Shown piece after piece: positions 17,014 through 26,497 of a stretch of DNA of 64,000 nt (the stretch's first letter is position 1; each line of letters begins with the position of its first letter). Source of the DNA: Clostridium gelidum (GTDB taxonomy: Bacteria > Bacillota > Clostridia > Clostridiales > Clostridiaceae); assembly GCF_019977655.1 (NCBI RefSeq), contig NZ_AP024849.1, positions 5,303,001 to 5,367,000 on the forward strand. Reading direction: 5' to 3'. The notes below the pieces were generated by a model. That model was given only the letters and a program-made list of their open reading frames with translations. It did not search any database and was not told the origin of the DNA. The position numbers and the translations under genes were made by a program.

Positions 17014-18442
17014 ATATAGGTGACACTAGTCTAATCAATGATTCTTTAATCCTAATGCTAATGCTTCTATTATTATATATTTCTTTTGTTATTTCTTTTG
17101 ATGCTTCCATATCTTTCATAAATTGTATTTCGCCTTCTTTTGCAATTCTATCATCAAAAATAAATGCATTAACTTCAAAATTCAATTTAAAACTTCTTAT
17201 GTCTAAATTTGCTGTACCTATACTCATAACTGTACTATCTGCAACTATTGTCTTTGCATGAATAAAACCATTTTGATAATTATATATTTTTATTCCTGCC
17301 TCTAGTAATTCTCCTATATATGAGCTTGCTGCCCATTGCATAAAAAAATGATCTGGCTTACCTGGTATTATTATTCTTACATCAACCCCAGATAGTGCAG
17401 ATATTTTTAAAGATTCTAATATAGGTAAATCTGGTACTAAATATGGTGTTTCAAGATATACATTCTCTTTTGCATTGTTTATAAGCTTTATGTAAGCATT
17501 TCTAATATATTGCTCCTTATGATCGGGTCCACTAGTTACAATTTGTATTCCTACGTCTCCAACAGTTTTGTTGCCTTTTTGTGAATATTTCTCATAACCT
17601 TTTATTTCTTCACTTGCTGCATAACACCAATCAAGTAGAAATCTTTCATTTAAATCATCTACTGCTTCTCCCTCAATTCTCACATGAGTATCTCTCCAAA
17701 ATCCAACTTCTGGATCTTTACTTATATATTCGTCTCCAACATTAAATCCTCCCACATATCCATATTCTCCATCAATTACAACTATTTTCCTATGATTTCT
17801 ATAGTTTATACGGGTATTTATATGAGGTAAAATTCCCGGAAAAAATATTGAGAATTTTCCTCCAGCATCTACATATTCTTTAATTGCTTTCTTTGTTAAT
17901 TTTCGAGATCCCATACTATCTACTAATAATCTAACTTCTAATCCATTTTTTGCTTTTTGAGTCAATTCTTCAATGATACTCTTTCCAAGAGTATCATTTT
18001 TGAAAATATAATATTGTATATGTATATATCTTTTTGCATTTTTTATATCTTCTATTAATTGTTTAAACTTATCCTCTCCATTTGCATATACATTAATATT
18101 ATTATTTGTTGTATATTTTGCACCTGAATTATTAAAATTCATTTTTTTCAAATCCGCAAATGTCTCTCCTCCATCATGTTTATGAAGACCTCTTTCATAT
18201 TTGTCATTTATATTTTTCCTTTTATCCTCATCAACACGTATCTTTTCTTTAAAAATCTTTTGTCTGCTCAAATTTTGACCAAACATAATATATATTATAA
18301 ACCCGAAACCTGGTAAAACCAATAATATTAAAAGCCATGCCCAGGTTGTAGTTGGATCTTTTCTCTCTATAAAAACTAATGATAAAGAAAGAAATATATT
18401 TAATATTAGAATTACAACAATTAATACTAATAGTATGTTCAT
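17009..18442 (-). CDS. cls: Cardiolipin synthase
   Basis: 477 aa membrane enzyme that joins two phosphatidylglycerols. Two N-terminal membrane spans (LLVLIVVILILNIFLSL and TWAWLLILLVLPGFGFIIY) precede two phospholipase D domains, each with an HKD motif: HRKIVVIDG (about residue 220) and HAKTIVADS (about 397), followed by IGTANLDIRSF. The length is normal for bacterial Cls. The last residues SPIL and the stop codon lie at the edge of repeat B2: TAG is within TATAGATA, so insertion of B2 may have replaced the original C-terminus by a few residues. Confidence 0.92.
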   Translation of the reverse strand: MNILLVLIVVILILNIFLSLSLVFIERKDPTTTWAWLLILLVLPGFGFIIYIMFGQNLSRQKIFKEKIRVDEDKRKNINDKYERGLHKHDGGETFADLKKMNFNNSGAKYTTNNNINVYANGEDKFKQLIEDIKNAKRYIHIQYYIFKNDTLGKSIIEELTQKAKNGLEVRLLVDSMGSRKLTKKAIKEYVDAGGKFSIFFPGILPHINTRINYRNHRKIVVIDGEYGYVGGFNVGDEYISKDPEVGFWRDTHVRIEGEAVDDLNERFLLDWCYAASEEIKGYEKYSQKGNKTVGDVGIQIVTSGPDHKEQYIRNAYIKLINNAKENVYLETPYLVPDLPILESLKISALSGVDVRIIIPGKPDHFFMQWAASSYIGELLEAGIKIYNYQNGFIHAKTIVADSTVMSIGTANLDIRSFKLNFEVNAFIFDDRIAKEGEIQFMKDMEASKEITKEIYNNRSISIRIKESLIRLVSPIL

Positions 18443-18788
18443 TTCTTTTCACTTCCTTTTTCCTATAACTAAATTGTTAATAAAAATCTACTTAGGTCAT
18501 CTATTGTTAAATTAGATTTATTACTAGTTCATATCTTATTGTATCATTATTATACTATAAGATATCATAAAATTTCTTTAACTCTTTACTAATTTTATTT
18601 TTTAAAATTACTATATCTTAGCATTTTAAAATTATATACTAAATATATACATGAAAATAAGTTATTAACAATTTTTATCAATGTTAATGCTTATTTTTTA
18701 TTAATATTATTTTAAGCGAAAGATTTATTATAAATAATACGACTTAATTAATGAAAGTACTTTCAATCAAACATAAAGAGGTAAAATA
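18443..18788. other. Divergent intergenic region cls / ECF sigma gene
   Basis: 346 bases, strongly AT-rich. I find a short inverted repeat GAAAGTACTTTC at about 18754-18765, 25 bases before the sigma factor start, which could be an operator. There is no clear sigma-A promoter, and nothing else I can support. Confidence 0.3.
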
Positions 18789-19325
18789 ATGAAGCAAAAA
18801 AACTTTTTAAAGGAACTGCGAAATCATAATGCTAAAGCTTTAGATTATGTCTTTGCCACATATGGAAATTTAATTTTCAAAGTAGCATATTCTGTACTTA
18901 ATAATAGACAATTTAGTGAAGAATGTGTAAATGATTCATTACTTAAAATTTGGAATAATATAGATTCATTTAAAAATGATGATAGCAAATTTAAAGGTTG
19001 GATTATAATTCTTACAAAATATACTGCTATAGATCTGCTTAGAAAAGAAAGTAAGCACAGCAATGTAACAAATTTAGATTTCTATGATAAAGAAGATGTA
19101 AACTTTGAAGATAATCTTGAGCAGAAGGAAACTAAAGAAGAAATCTTAAAAGAAATTAATAAGTTTGATAAAGATAATAAGGAAATTTTCATCAAAAGAT
19201 TCTTCTTATATTACTCAATAAAAGATATAAGTCAATCTACTGGAATAAGTGAAAATGCCATTAGTAATAGATTACGACGCTGTAGATTGAAACTTATTGA
19301 ATCACTAAATCAGGAGGTACTTTAA
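18789..19325 (+). CDS. ECF-type RNA polymerase sigma factor
   Basis: 178 aa. Region 2 is evident in LDYVFATYGNLIFKVAYSVL and the FKGWIIILTKYTAIDLLRKE segment (the -10 recognition helix). Region 4 at the C-terminus has a helix-turn-helix, YYSIKDISQSTGISENAISNRLRRCR cut short here as SIKDISQSTGISENAISNRL. No region 1 or 3, as expected for the ECF group. Directly followed by a membrane protein with a DUF4179-like layout that should act as its anti-sigma factor. The ATG is preceded by AAAGAGGT. Confidence 0.88.
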   Translation: MKQKNFLKELRNHNAKALDYVFATYGNLIFKVAYSVLNNRQFSEECVNDSLLKIWNNIDSFKNDDSKFKGWIIILTKYTAIDLLRKESKHSNVTNLDFYDKEDVNFEDNLEQKETKEEILKEINKFDKDNKEIFIKRFFLYYSIKDISQSTGISENAISNRLRRCRLKLIESLNQEVL

Positions 19326-19329
19326 AGTT

Positions 19330-20643
19330 ATGAATGAAAAAGGAATTACGAATATATTAGATAATATAGATATAAGTGAAAAGGAATTTGATCACATAGA
19401 TGTTGAACTTAATGATATTGAAAAAAAGAGAATAAGAAAAAACTATAAAAAAACTATTATTAAAAAAAGTTCTATTGTAAAGAAGGTTGGTATTGCTTGT
19501 GCATTAGTTATAGCTATTAGTATTACTCCTATAATTGCACCTCCAGCTATGGCAAGTAATATTCCTATTTTAAGTAATATATATGAAACATTAGGGATAT
19601 ATCATGAATATAAAGATTACACAACGTATATTGGACAAAGTATAAATGTTTCTAAATATACTTATACAATAGATAATATAATGGTTACTCCATATAAATC
19701 TCTAATGGCAGTTAAAATTACAAGTACTGAACCTATCCCAGAAGATCATGAAGGGTTTATGATAACCCCAAGTATAGGTGGTGTTCATTGTGATTCTGGT
19801 TCTTCTCAAGACTATAGGATAGATGACCATAATATAGTTATTACTTTTGAACATGATTATCTAAATAAAATTCCCAAAAAATCAACTATAAAAATTGATA
19901 TTGAGTCTTTTGATTATAGGGATACTGATTCTCATGGTACTTTTGAATTTAAATCTGATTTTGATAGAAGCTACACTGAATTTACATCTCTTCCTGTAAT
20001 AAATACAAACATAGATAAATATGGAGTAAAAGTTAAAGAAATAAATTCAAGTATAATAGAAACAAATATCGTTAGTGAAGGCTATGAAAAAGATAAATTG
20101 AAGTTCCTACTAAATATCGATGGTAAACTTTATGGTGGCCTTGAATCTCTATCATCAGGTAAAATGACTACTCGAATTGAAGGATTAAATGTAAATGCAA
20201 TTAATAATTCTAAAAATATAAGTTTGTTAATATATGAAGCAAAGTATTCTGAAGATGAATGTGATGATCGTAATGAGTCATTAAAAAAAATTATAGAACA
20301 ACCAACTAATATTGAAGAACAAAATGTTTTCTTCTTACCATACTATAACTTCTTAGACGGACATAAAGGAGAATTTTATAACTTAGAAAAAAATGAAAAT
20401 ACAATAATAATTCATTATAAAGGAGAATCAAGTGATATTATTTCGTTAAGCGACATGTCCGCATCGTATGAAGGAAATATAAATTTGGCTATTTCCAAAG
20501 TTATACTTAATCCTAATGATAAAAATGATTTTATACTAGAATTTAATAATCTTCCTAAAGACAAAAAAATCAAACTTTCTTTTCTTAATATGAGGGATAT
20601 AAATAATAGTTATACTCTTTTAGATACAGTCAAAGTTAAATGA
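19330..20643 (+). CDS. DUF4179-type membrane protein, probable anti-sigma factor
   Basis: 437 aa. Residues 1-53 are cytoplasmic and charged, a single membrane span follows at about residues 54-76 (VGIACALVIAISITPIIAPP), and the rest is an extracellular domain starting NIPILSNIYETLGIYHEYKDY, the DUF4179 signature, continuing into a DUF5643-like beta-rich region. Such proteins are encoded right after ECF sigma factors in Clostridium and Bacillus and hold the sigma factor at the membrane. The two genes are four bases apart. GGAGG lies 12 bases upstream of the ATG, a long spacing. The signal sensed is not readable from sequence. Confidence 0.75.
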   Translation: MNEKGITNILDNIDISEKEFDHIDVELNDIEKKRIRKNYKKTIIKKSSIVKKVGIACALVIAISITPIIAPPAMASNIPILSNIYETLGIYHEYKDYTTYIGQSINVSKYTYTIDNIMVTPYKSLMAVKITSTEPIPEDHEGFMITPSIGGVHCDSGSSQDYRIDDHNIVITFEHDYLNKIPKKSTIKIDIESFDYRDTDSHGTFEFKSDFDRSYTEFTSLPVINTNIDKYGVKVKEINSSIIETNIVSEGYEKDKLKFLLNIDGKLYGGLESLSSGKMTTRIEGLNVNAINNSKNISLLIYEAKYSEDECDDRNESLKKIIEQPTNIEEQNVFFLPYYNFLDGHKGEFYNLEKNENTIIIHYKGESSDIISLSDMSASYEGNINLAISKVILNPNDKNDFILEFNNLPKDKKIKLSFLNMRDINNSYTLLDTVKVK

Positions 20644-20704
20644 ATTTCAAGATTTTTCTAGAAAATATTTAACCAGAGAGAGAATAGCTTTAGTGTAAAT
20701 TCTC

Positions 20705-20754
20705 AGGACATTTAACAATTCACTACTCAGCGAGTAGCAATTGTTAAATGTCCT
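20705..20754 (+). terminator. Terminator of the sigma / anti-sigma operon
   Basis: AGGACATTTAACAATT pairs with AATTGTTAAATGTCCT, and an inner stem TACTC / GAGTA closes the loop. It lies 60 bases after the anti-sigma stop codon. The T-tract is weak, so it may act as an RNA-stabilising hairpin. Confidence 0.6.
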
Positions 20755-20820
20755 ATACAATATCCTTTCTTTGACCAATACTTCTGCAGATTTTAAAAGA
20801 ACATTGCGAATTAATTGATA

Positions 20821-21012
20821 CTAAGATTTAATTATTTCCATAAATATTTCGGGTTTAATTAAATTTTTAAATCCAAATTTTTTATAAAACTCATGTGCAT
20901 CATTTGTTGCAAGACACCATCTTCTCAAATTTTGTAAATCAGGATGTTTGAAAATACATTTAAGAAACCATACTCCCAAACCCTTGTGTCTATATTTATT
21001 ATCAATTATAAC
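20821..21012 (-). pseudogene. GNAT acetyltransferase, C-terminal half (split by IS66 element)
   Basis: This minus-strand stretch encodes DNKYRHKGLGVWFLKCIF followed by LQNLRRWCLATNDAHEFYKKFGF and ends IFMEIIKS-stop: the acetyl-CoA loop and C-terminal strands of a GNAT N-acetyltransferase. It has no start of its own. It joins in frame to the N-terminal half at 23583-23830: removing the IS66 element and one copy of its 8-bp target duplication restores the reading ..LCDVIIDNKYRHKGLG... The intact gene would encode about 146 aa. In B. subtilis and others this small GNAT group often lies by MocR regulators or YciI proteins, as here. Confidence 0.85.
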
Positions 21013-21098
21013 GTAAGCGTAAAAAAATTAACGGATAGATAAATGTAAGTCTCTATTGTTAAAATTAACATAGATTTTAACAATGGAGGTTTATTTAC

Positions 21099-21422
21099 AT
21101 GAATAATAATGAGAAGATAAATTGGAGAGAAATTGTTGCTACCTTTTCTTCTTACGAAGGAACGTTAGGAACTTTCTGCAATGCAAATCACATTACTAAA
21201 AGTCAATTTCATTACTATAAAAAGAAATTCAAGAATGAAGATAATAATTTACAGTTTCATGCAATTTCAATGAGAGAAGAAAAAGTAACAACTGAAGTCA
21301 CCGTAGTTCCAGCTGATAGACCTAATATAATAATAGAAATAGGAGCCGCTAAAATATATGTACCGGCTAATGAAATAGCTATTTTGAGTAAGTTGCTTAA
21401 GGATTTGATTACAAATGTTTAA
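21099..21422 (+). CDS. tnpA: IS66 accessory protein TnpA
   Basis: 107 aa. Short protein with an N-terminal helix-turn-helix-like region (WREIVATFSSYEGTLGTFCN, ITKSQFHYYKKKF) of the IS66 TnpA group, probably binding the element ends. ATG preceded by ATGGAGG. Overlaps tnpB by eight bases, indicating coupled translation. Confidence 0.85.
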   Translation: MNNNEKINWREIVATFSSYEGTLGTFCNANHITKSQFHYYKKKFKNEDNNLQFHAISMREEKVTTEVTVVPADRPNIIIEIGAAKIYVPANEIAILSKLLKDLITNV

Positions 21423-21765
21423 TCTTAATAAAGTTAATACAGTTTATCTTGCATGTGGAATAACAGATTTGAGAAAAAGTATTGATGGACTAGTAGTGAT
21501 TGTGCAAACGCAGCTAAAGTTGGATCCGTTTGAAAAAGCCTTGTTTGTTTTTTGCAATAGGCAAATGAATAAAATTAAGATACTTCACTTTGATGAAGGA
21601 TTCTGGCTGTACTATTTCCGACTTGAAAATAGTAAATTGAAATGGCCGATGACTCCAGACGAAGCTCTTAAAATCAACAAAGAGGAATTGAAATGGTTGC
21701 TTATGGGATATGAAGTTAGAACTAAGTCTAAATTTAAGCCAATTGAAGTAAGAAATAGCTTTTAA
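21415..21765 (+). CDS. tnpB: IS66 accessory protein TnpB
   Basis: 116 aa. Contains the family hallmark YLACGITDLRKSIDGL near the N-terminus, FVFCNRQMNKIKILHFDEGF in the middle and FRLENSKLKWP. TnpB is required together with TnpA and TnpC for IS66 transposition, with unknown biochemical function (it is not the IS605/Cas12-related TnpB). Full length. Confidence 0.9.
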   Translation: MFNLNKVNTVYLACGITDLRKSIDGLVVIVQTQLKLDPFEKALFVFCNRQMNKIKILHFDEGFWLYYFRLENSKLKWPMTPDEALKINKEELKWLLMGYEVRTKSKFKPIEVRNSF

Positions 21766-21864
21766 AACAAATATCGCTGTAAACCCTTAATTTTGAACTT
21801 TTACAAGTTTCGGAATTGAGGGTTTTGTGGTAAAATACCCCTATATTTGTTGTGAGGTATAGGG

Positions 21865-23475
21865 ATGGATATTTTAGATTTAGAAGATCAACTTGATAAA
21901 AAAACAAAATTATTGATTTCTAAAATGGAAAAAGACATTGAATCAAAAGATAAGGAAATTGATGATTTAAAAAAGGAATTGGCTTTTCTTAAAGGACAGC
22001 TCCTTAATAAAAACAGAAAAATTTTTGGACAATCTAGTGAACAAGTTGATTCAAGACAGCTCTCACTTTTTAATGATGCTGAAAAAAACAGTGATATTAA
22101 AATAGATGAGCCTTCCATTGAAGAAATTACATATACAAGAAAAAAATCATCTTCTCATTTAGGAAAGAAAGATAATCTATCCGGCCTAGATAGAGTTACA
22201 ATTGAGCATAAACTTGCTGACTCTGAAACATTTTGCGATAAATGTGGGAATGATTTAATTATAATCGGTAAAAAATCAAAAGAAATTTTAAAATATAAGC
22301 CAGCAGAACTTTACATAGAAGAACATATTTCATATACATATGCTTGCAAAAATTGCGAAGCGGATGCTGATAAAGCCAATATAATTTCTGCAAAAATTCC
22401 AAATACTTTCTTATATAAAAGTATGGCTTCAAATGAATTATTAGCTCATGTTGTGAGCATGAAATATCAATATGCAATGCCATTATATAGAATGGAATCA
22501 TATTTTAAGATGATGAATGTTAATCTTTCAAGACAGACATTATCCAACTGGATAATAAGTTGTGCAAATGAACTTCAGCCTGTTTTTCATTATATGAAAG
22601 AGGAACTCTTAAGAAGAAATTATATCCACGCCGATGAAACTTATGTGAAGGTTATTGAGGAAAATGGAAAAGACTCCAACTCAAAAAGGTTCATGTGGCT
22701 ATATCGCTCCGGAGGCATAGAGAACCATATAATTTTATATGATTATCAGAAAACAAGATCTGGTTCTTGTGCTGAAGAATTTCTTGAAGGTTTCTCTGGA
22801 TATCTTCAAACAGATGGATATGATGGCTATAATAAAGTTAAGAATATAAAAAGACTATATTGTATGGCCCATATTCGAAGAAAATTCTTTGATATAATAT
22901 CAACCTTAAACCCCGAAGCTCTAAAGCAGTCTCACGCAATAGAAGGGTTTAATTATTGTGAGCGACTTTATAAAGTTGAAAAAGATCTAAGGGAACAATA
23001 TATATGTAGTGATGATTATTATGGTGATCGACATGCAATAAGGCTCAAGAGATCTGCACCCATTCTTAATAAATTTCAAGAATATGTAGATAATGAAATT
23101 GTTAATGCTCTTCCTAAAAGTCCTTTAGGTAAAGCTCTTGCATATGCTCAAAAGTTGTTGCCATATATGAGAACTTTCTTGACAAATGGATGTCTTGAAA
23201 TTGATAATAATGCAGCTGAAAGAGCTATAAAACCATTTGTAATTGGCAGAAAAAACTGGATGTTCTCCAAGACAGTAAAAGGCGCAAAATCAAGTGCATT
23301 ACTTTATAGTATTACTGAAACGGCTAAAGCCAATGGCTTAGCAGTGGAAAAGTATTTAGTATATTTATTTGAAATGTTTGCAAATTCAGAAGTTAAGGAA
23401 ATGGACATACTAGAAAAATGTATGCCATGGTCTGAAAGCATTCCAGATGAACTGCGCGTTAAGACTACCAAATAA
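21865..23475 (+). CDS. tnpC: IS66 transposase TnpC (DDE)
   Basis: 536 aa. N-terminal coiled coil (residues about 1-60, KEIDDLKKELAFLKGQL) and LNKNRKIFGQSSEQ, then a zinc-binding region with CDKCGN and CKNC, then the DDE catalytic domain: YIHADETYVKV (first Asp), YLQTDGYDGYN (second Asp) and NGCLEIDNNAAERAIKP (Glu), ending in the typical IS66 C-terminal domain. Full length and apparently functional. Followed by a terminator-like hairpin at 23496-23528. Confidence 0.93.
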   Translation: MDILDLEDQLDKKTKLLISKMEKDIESKDKEIDDLKKELAFLKGQLLNKNRKIFGQSSEQVDSRQLSLFNDAEKNSDIKIDEPSIEEITYTRKKSSSHLGKKDNLSGLDRVTIEHKLADSETFCDKCGNDLIIIGKKSKEILKYKPAELYIEEHISYTYACKNCEADADKANIISAKIPNTFLYKSMASNELLAHVVSMKYQYAMPLYRMESYFKMMNVNLSRQTLSNWIISCANELQPVFHYMKEELLRRNYIHADETYVKVIEENGKDSNSKRFMWLYRSGGIENHIILYDYQKTRSGSCAEEFLEGFSGYLQTDGYDGYNKVKNIKRLYCMAHIRRKFFDIISTLNPEALKQSHAIEGFNYCERLYKVEKDLREQYICSDDYYGDRHAIRLKRSAPILNKFQEYVDNEIVNALPKSPLGKALAYAQKLLPYMRTFLTNGCLEIDNNAAERAIKPFVIGRKNWMFSKTVKGAKSSALLYSITETAKANGLAVEKYLVYLFEMFANSEVKEMDILEKCMPWSESIPDELRVKTTK

Positions 23476-23495
23476 TTATTTCTATATAAAATTAT

Positions 23496-23528
23496 ACCCA
23501 ACAGAGAATATAAGTTTTTCTGTTGGGT
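23496..23528 (+). terminator. Terminator at the end of the IS66 element
   Basis: ACCCAACAG / CTGTTGGGT hairpin followed by TTATTTTAT, 20 bases after tnpC and inside the IS. Confidence 0.7.
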
Positions 23529-23582
23529 TTATTTTATCACTTAAATTATACTACCGCTACGCGTCGATTCTTTGACGCTTAC

Positions 23583-23830
23583 ATTATAACATCACATAAG
23601 TATGCAAATGTAGAGTAGTCTGTGATAACCCTTACCAAACCAATTTGTCTATCATTATGCAATAAAGAAAAGCATAATGAATTTTTTAATGATTTAATAA
23701 TTACATCTATTTCCCTGGACTTTGCCCAATAAGATTGTCCAAGAAGTGAACTGACAGCATCAATATCTATCTTTTCAAAATCCGTTGTAATATAAAAATC
23801 ATCTTTTTTATATTCTATTATTTCATACAT
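23583..23830 (-). pseudogene. GNAT acetyltransferase, N-terminal half (split by IS66 element)
   Basis: From the ATG at 23830: MYEIIEYKKDDFYITTDFEK through LHNDRQIGLVRVITDYSTFAYLCDV, the first strands of a GNAT fold up to the beta-4 strand. The IS66 insertion truncates the frame with a stop two codons into the IS. The remainder of the gene is at 20821-21012 on the same strand. As it stands the gene cannot make a functional acetyltransferase. The start has a GGGGCG(T)-like upstream sequence. It follows the YciI-like gene after 18 bases, so both were one operon. Confidence 0.85.
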
Positions 23831-23848
23831 AGTAATACGCCCCTTCTT

Positions 23849-24136
23849 TTATACAATAAATTCTTTAAATCCATCTGCATAATTAGTTGGTATAAATTCA
23901 ATTATTTCATATTTTGCAATGTTGTTTTTATAAAAAGGATCTTCTTTAATTATTGAATTCACCTCTGTTTTGTCTTTTGCATTACATAATATTATTCCAC
24001 CTGTTCTTGGCTCTTGCCTTCCAGAACATATGAATTTATCAAGTGCATAATATTTTTCAAGAAAATTTATATGCTCCTCTAAATAATTCATGACAGTTTC
24101 TATTGGTTTTTCATATTTTAAAATTACTATAAACAT
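23849..24136 (-). CDS. YciI-like protein
   Basis: 95 aa, a YCII-related (ferredoxin-like alpha/beta) protein: FIVILKYEKPIETVMNYLEE, HINFLEKY, FICSGRQEPRTGGIILC and FYKNNIAKYEIIEFIPT match the family, in which a His and an Asp near the start are often conserved. The molecular role of the family is poorly known. I start at ATG 24136, which has AGGAGG nine bases upstream; a longer frame to 24199 has no such signal. Divergent from a MocR-type regulator gene and upstream of the (broken) GNAT gene, so the regulator probably controlled both. Confidence 0.75.
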   Translation of the reverse strand: MFIVILKYEKPIETVMNYLEEHINFLEKYYALDKFICSGRQEPRTGGIILCNAKDKTEVNSIIKEDPFYKNNIAKYEIIEFIPTNYADGFKEFIV

Positions 24137-24245
24137 AATGGTTGTCCTCCTAAAATAAATTTGTGATACAATTACAGTGTAAATCACCAAATAATTCAAT
24201 TCAACAAATTTAATGTAAGATTGTCCTAGTACAAAAGGAGGCTAT

Positions 24246-25589
24246 ATGAGCAAATATAACGATATAGTAGACTATATTCATTATGAAATAGAAAATGGAA
24301 ATATACTACATGGTCAAAAAATGCCAACTATTAGAGACTTGTCTGAAAAATTTAACTGTAGTAAACAAACTGTTGTCCATGCTTATGAAAAACTTCAACT
24401 TGAACATATTGTATATTCAATACCTCAAAGTGGATATTACTTAGTTGATAAAAAAGAAATCCATAAGAATAATTTAAATAAAATAATCGATTTTTCAGCA
24501 GGTTCACCAGATGAAAGTATACTGCCATATGAAGAATTTCAGCACTGTTTAAATCAAGCTATAGAAATATATAAAGCTACTCTTTTTAATTATTCCTCTC
24601 CAAAAGGACTTACAGGGTTAATCAAAACTTTAAAGACATACTTTGAGGATTATCAGATATTTTGTACTTTAGAAGATATTTATATAACTTCTGGTTAACA
24701 GCAAGCAATACATATACTTTGCAGTATGCCTTTTCCAAGTGGTAAAAGCAATGTGCTTGTGGAACAGCCAACTTATCACGGTGTACTAAAGACTCTTGAA
24801 ACCACAAAAACTCCAGTAATTGGTATCGAAAGAAAATTTAATGGACTCGACTTTGAAGAACTTGAAAGAAAATTTGCCCATGATAATATAAAGTGCTTTT
24901 ATACAATTCCACGTTTTAGCAATCCACTTGGGATAAGCTATTCTAATGATGAGAAAAAACAAATTATAAAATTAGCTGAAAAATATGATGTTTACATAAT
25001 TGAAGATGATTATCTTGGAGAATTAGAGATTAAAAATAATGTTTATCCGATGTATTACAGTGATGTTTCTTCTAAAGTTGCCTATATAAAAAGCTTCTCA
25101 AAAACACTTCTTCCAGGACTTAGAATTGCAGCAGTTGTACTCCCTAAAGTTTTAAGAAACACCTTTGAAGAATATAAACAGTGGATGGATTTAAATACAT
25201 CCGTTTTATCTCAAGGAGCTTTAGAAATTTACATTAAAAGTGGAATGTTTAAATCAAATCAAAAACATGTAAAGAAAATATATAGCGAAAGAATGAATAC
25301 ATTAAAAGAAGTGACAAATGAAATTGAAATTTCTAATATAAAATGGCACATACCAGACACTGGTTTTTATGGATGTATTGAATTTTTAAATACGGTTAAT
25401 ATAGATTGGCTAATTAAAGAATGTGGTAAAAAGGATATATACCTTAGGGATATGAAAGGCTATTATTTAAAAGATTATTTTAGCAGTGATCTTTTAACAA
25501 TAAGTGTTGGAAATTCTGAATGCGATGATATTAGAAATGGAGTTAGAGATATTTTAAAATTAATCAGTAGTTTTTACCAATCAATTTGA
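24246..25589 (+). pseudogene. MocR/GntR-type regulator with aminotransferase domain, broken by one stop codon
   Basis: An in-frame TAA at 24696-24698 splits an otherwise continuous 447-codon frame. Residues 1-75 are a GntR winged helix (DIVDYIHYEIENGNILHGQ, MPTIRDLSEKFNCSKQTVVH). The rest is a fold-type I PLP domain: ITSG(stop)QQAIHIL, VEQPTYHGVL, IPRFSNPLGISYS, IIEDDYLGELE and SFSKTLLPGLRIA, with the PLP-binding Lys. In intact relatives the stop position is usually Ser (SGSQQAI), so a TCA-to-TAA change is the simplest explanation. Both halves otherwise show no decay, so the mutation is recent, a sequencing error, or a read-through site. Divergent from yciI-like/GNAT. Confidence 0.85.
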
Positions 25590-25616
25590 TTCTCATAAAA
25601 AAGATAAATTAAGCCT

Positions 25617-25670
25617 TTCACATTTGTTTTGGTTAAACTTTACAGTACTTTTCCAAAAAACAAATGTGAA
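25617..25670 (+). terminator. Hairpin after the MocR gene
   Basis: TTCACATTTGTTTTGG pairs with CCAAAAAACAAATGTGAA around a 20-base loop. It lies between two convergent genes and could serve both, but lacks a long T-tract. Confidence 0.5.
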
Positions 25671-25734
25671 TCTAGCATCCCTAAAGTCTATTACAAGTAT
25701 TCACTTCCTTTCAATATCAAAATTTAAAATAATA

Positions 25735-26385
25735 CTATATATTAGTATCAAATGTATCTAACAAGTTCATATCACTATTGGTAGCTATATTCTTATAATA
25801 ATTAGATACTTTGTATTCTTTAGTTCCTTTTAATTTTTCTCCTTGAGCTTCTATTAAAGCTTTCGCTCTTTCCTTTAATTCTTTTCTCTTCTTTTCACGT
25901 AATTCTTCCTCATCACTTGTTTTACTTGTATTCTTAGAATCTTTTTCTACGTATTCACACTTACAACTAACTCCACCATTTTCATCTATTACAAAACTTA
26001 CATTCTTTACTTCTCTGCCATCTAAAGTATATTTATGTTCATTAATATATTGTGGTATTGATGACATTTGATCTAACAATCTATTTAAATTTTCAGCTGC
26101 TTTAGGATAACTAATTGCTTTGTTTATTAATTGAGGAGAAACGTTACAAATTATTTCAGTCCCTTTATTCAAATGTGAATTACTCATATTAAGATTGACA
26201 TTTGAATATTTATTGGAAATTTTTTTAAAATACTCATCTTTCGAAATTGTTTTATCTGTTGTGCTTGTACTACTAACTGTAGTTTTATCAGCATCACTAA
26301 CTTTAGTTTTATCATTATTACTTCCAGTTTTATTAGATACTTGTGTATAATGCGAACTATAATTACTATTAATTCCTATTGACAT
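25735..26385 (-). CDS. DUF6033-like protein of unknown function
   Basis: 216 aa. N-terminal SIGINSNYSSHYTQ and a Ser/Thr/Lys-rich low-complexity stretch (residues about 15-55) precede a conserved part: SKDEYFKKISNKY, ICNVSPQLINKAISYPKAAE and IPQYINEHKYTLDGREVK, which matches my memory of the clostridial DUF6033 family. The C-terminal half has a long charged helix (EELREKKRKELKERAKALIE). There is no signal peptide or membrane span. Start placed at ATG 26385, behind GAGGGAG; the frame also has an ATG at 26406. Function unknown. It has a small family resemblance in style (Ser/Thr-rich, unsecreted) to the two proteins at 29870-31272. Confidence 0.65.
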   Translation of the reverse strand: MSIGINSNYSSHYTQVSNKTGSNNDKTKVSDADKTTVSSTSTTDKTISKDEYFKKISNKYSNVNLNMSNSHLNKGTEIICNVSPQLINKAISYPKAAENLNRLLDQMSSIPQYINEHKYTLDGREVKNVSFVIDENGGVSCKCEYVEKDSKNTSKTSDEEELREKKRKELKERAKALIEAQGEKLKGTKEYKVSNYYKNIATNSDMNLLDTFDTNI

Positions 26386-26497
26386 ATTATTCACTCCCTC
26401 ATACATTTTAAATAAATTCCGTCAATTTTATTGTCGTATGTAAATTTTTACACTTAATAGATTTTTATTCATTTTTTCCAATTCAATAGTTTTATCT

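Larger units (their letters stand above)
21013..23582 (+). mobile_element. Complete IS66-family insertion sequence
   Basis: 2570 bp. Terminal inverted repeats GTAAGCGT (21013-21020) and ACGCTTAC (23575-23582). Perfect 8-bp target duplication ATTATAAC at 21005-21012 and 23583-23590, the size typical of IS66. It carries three ORFs in the canonical order tnpA-tnpB-tnpC, all intact, and a hairpin between tnpB and tnpC (AAACCCTTAATTTT / GAATTGAGGGTTT at about 21781-21827). It interrupts a GNAT gene. The undamaged ORFs and exact target duplication indicate a recent insertion. Confidence 0.95.

Noticed and set aside
16839..17261. Plus-strand open frame across B2 and the cls end (and the related one at 37587-37796)
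   Set aside because: It is an open frame through the palindrome and antisense to cls, without a ribosome binding site. The two copies share sequence only because the repeats do.
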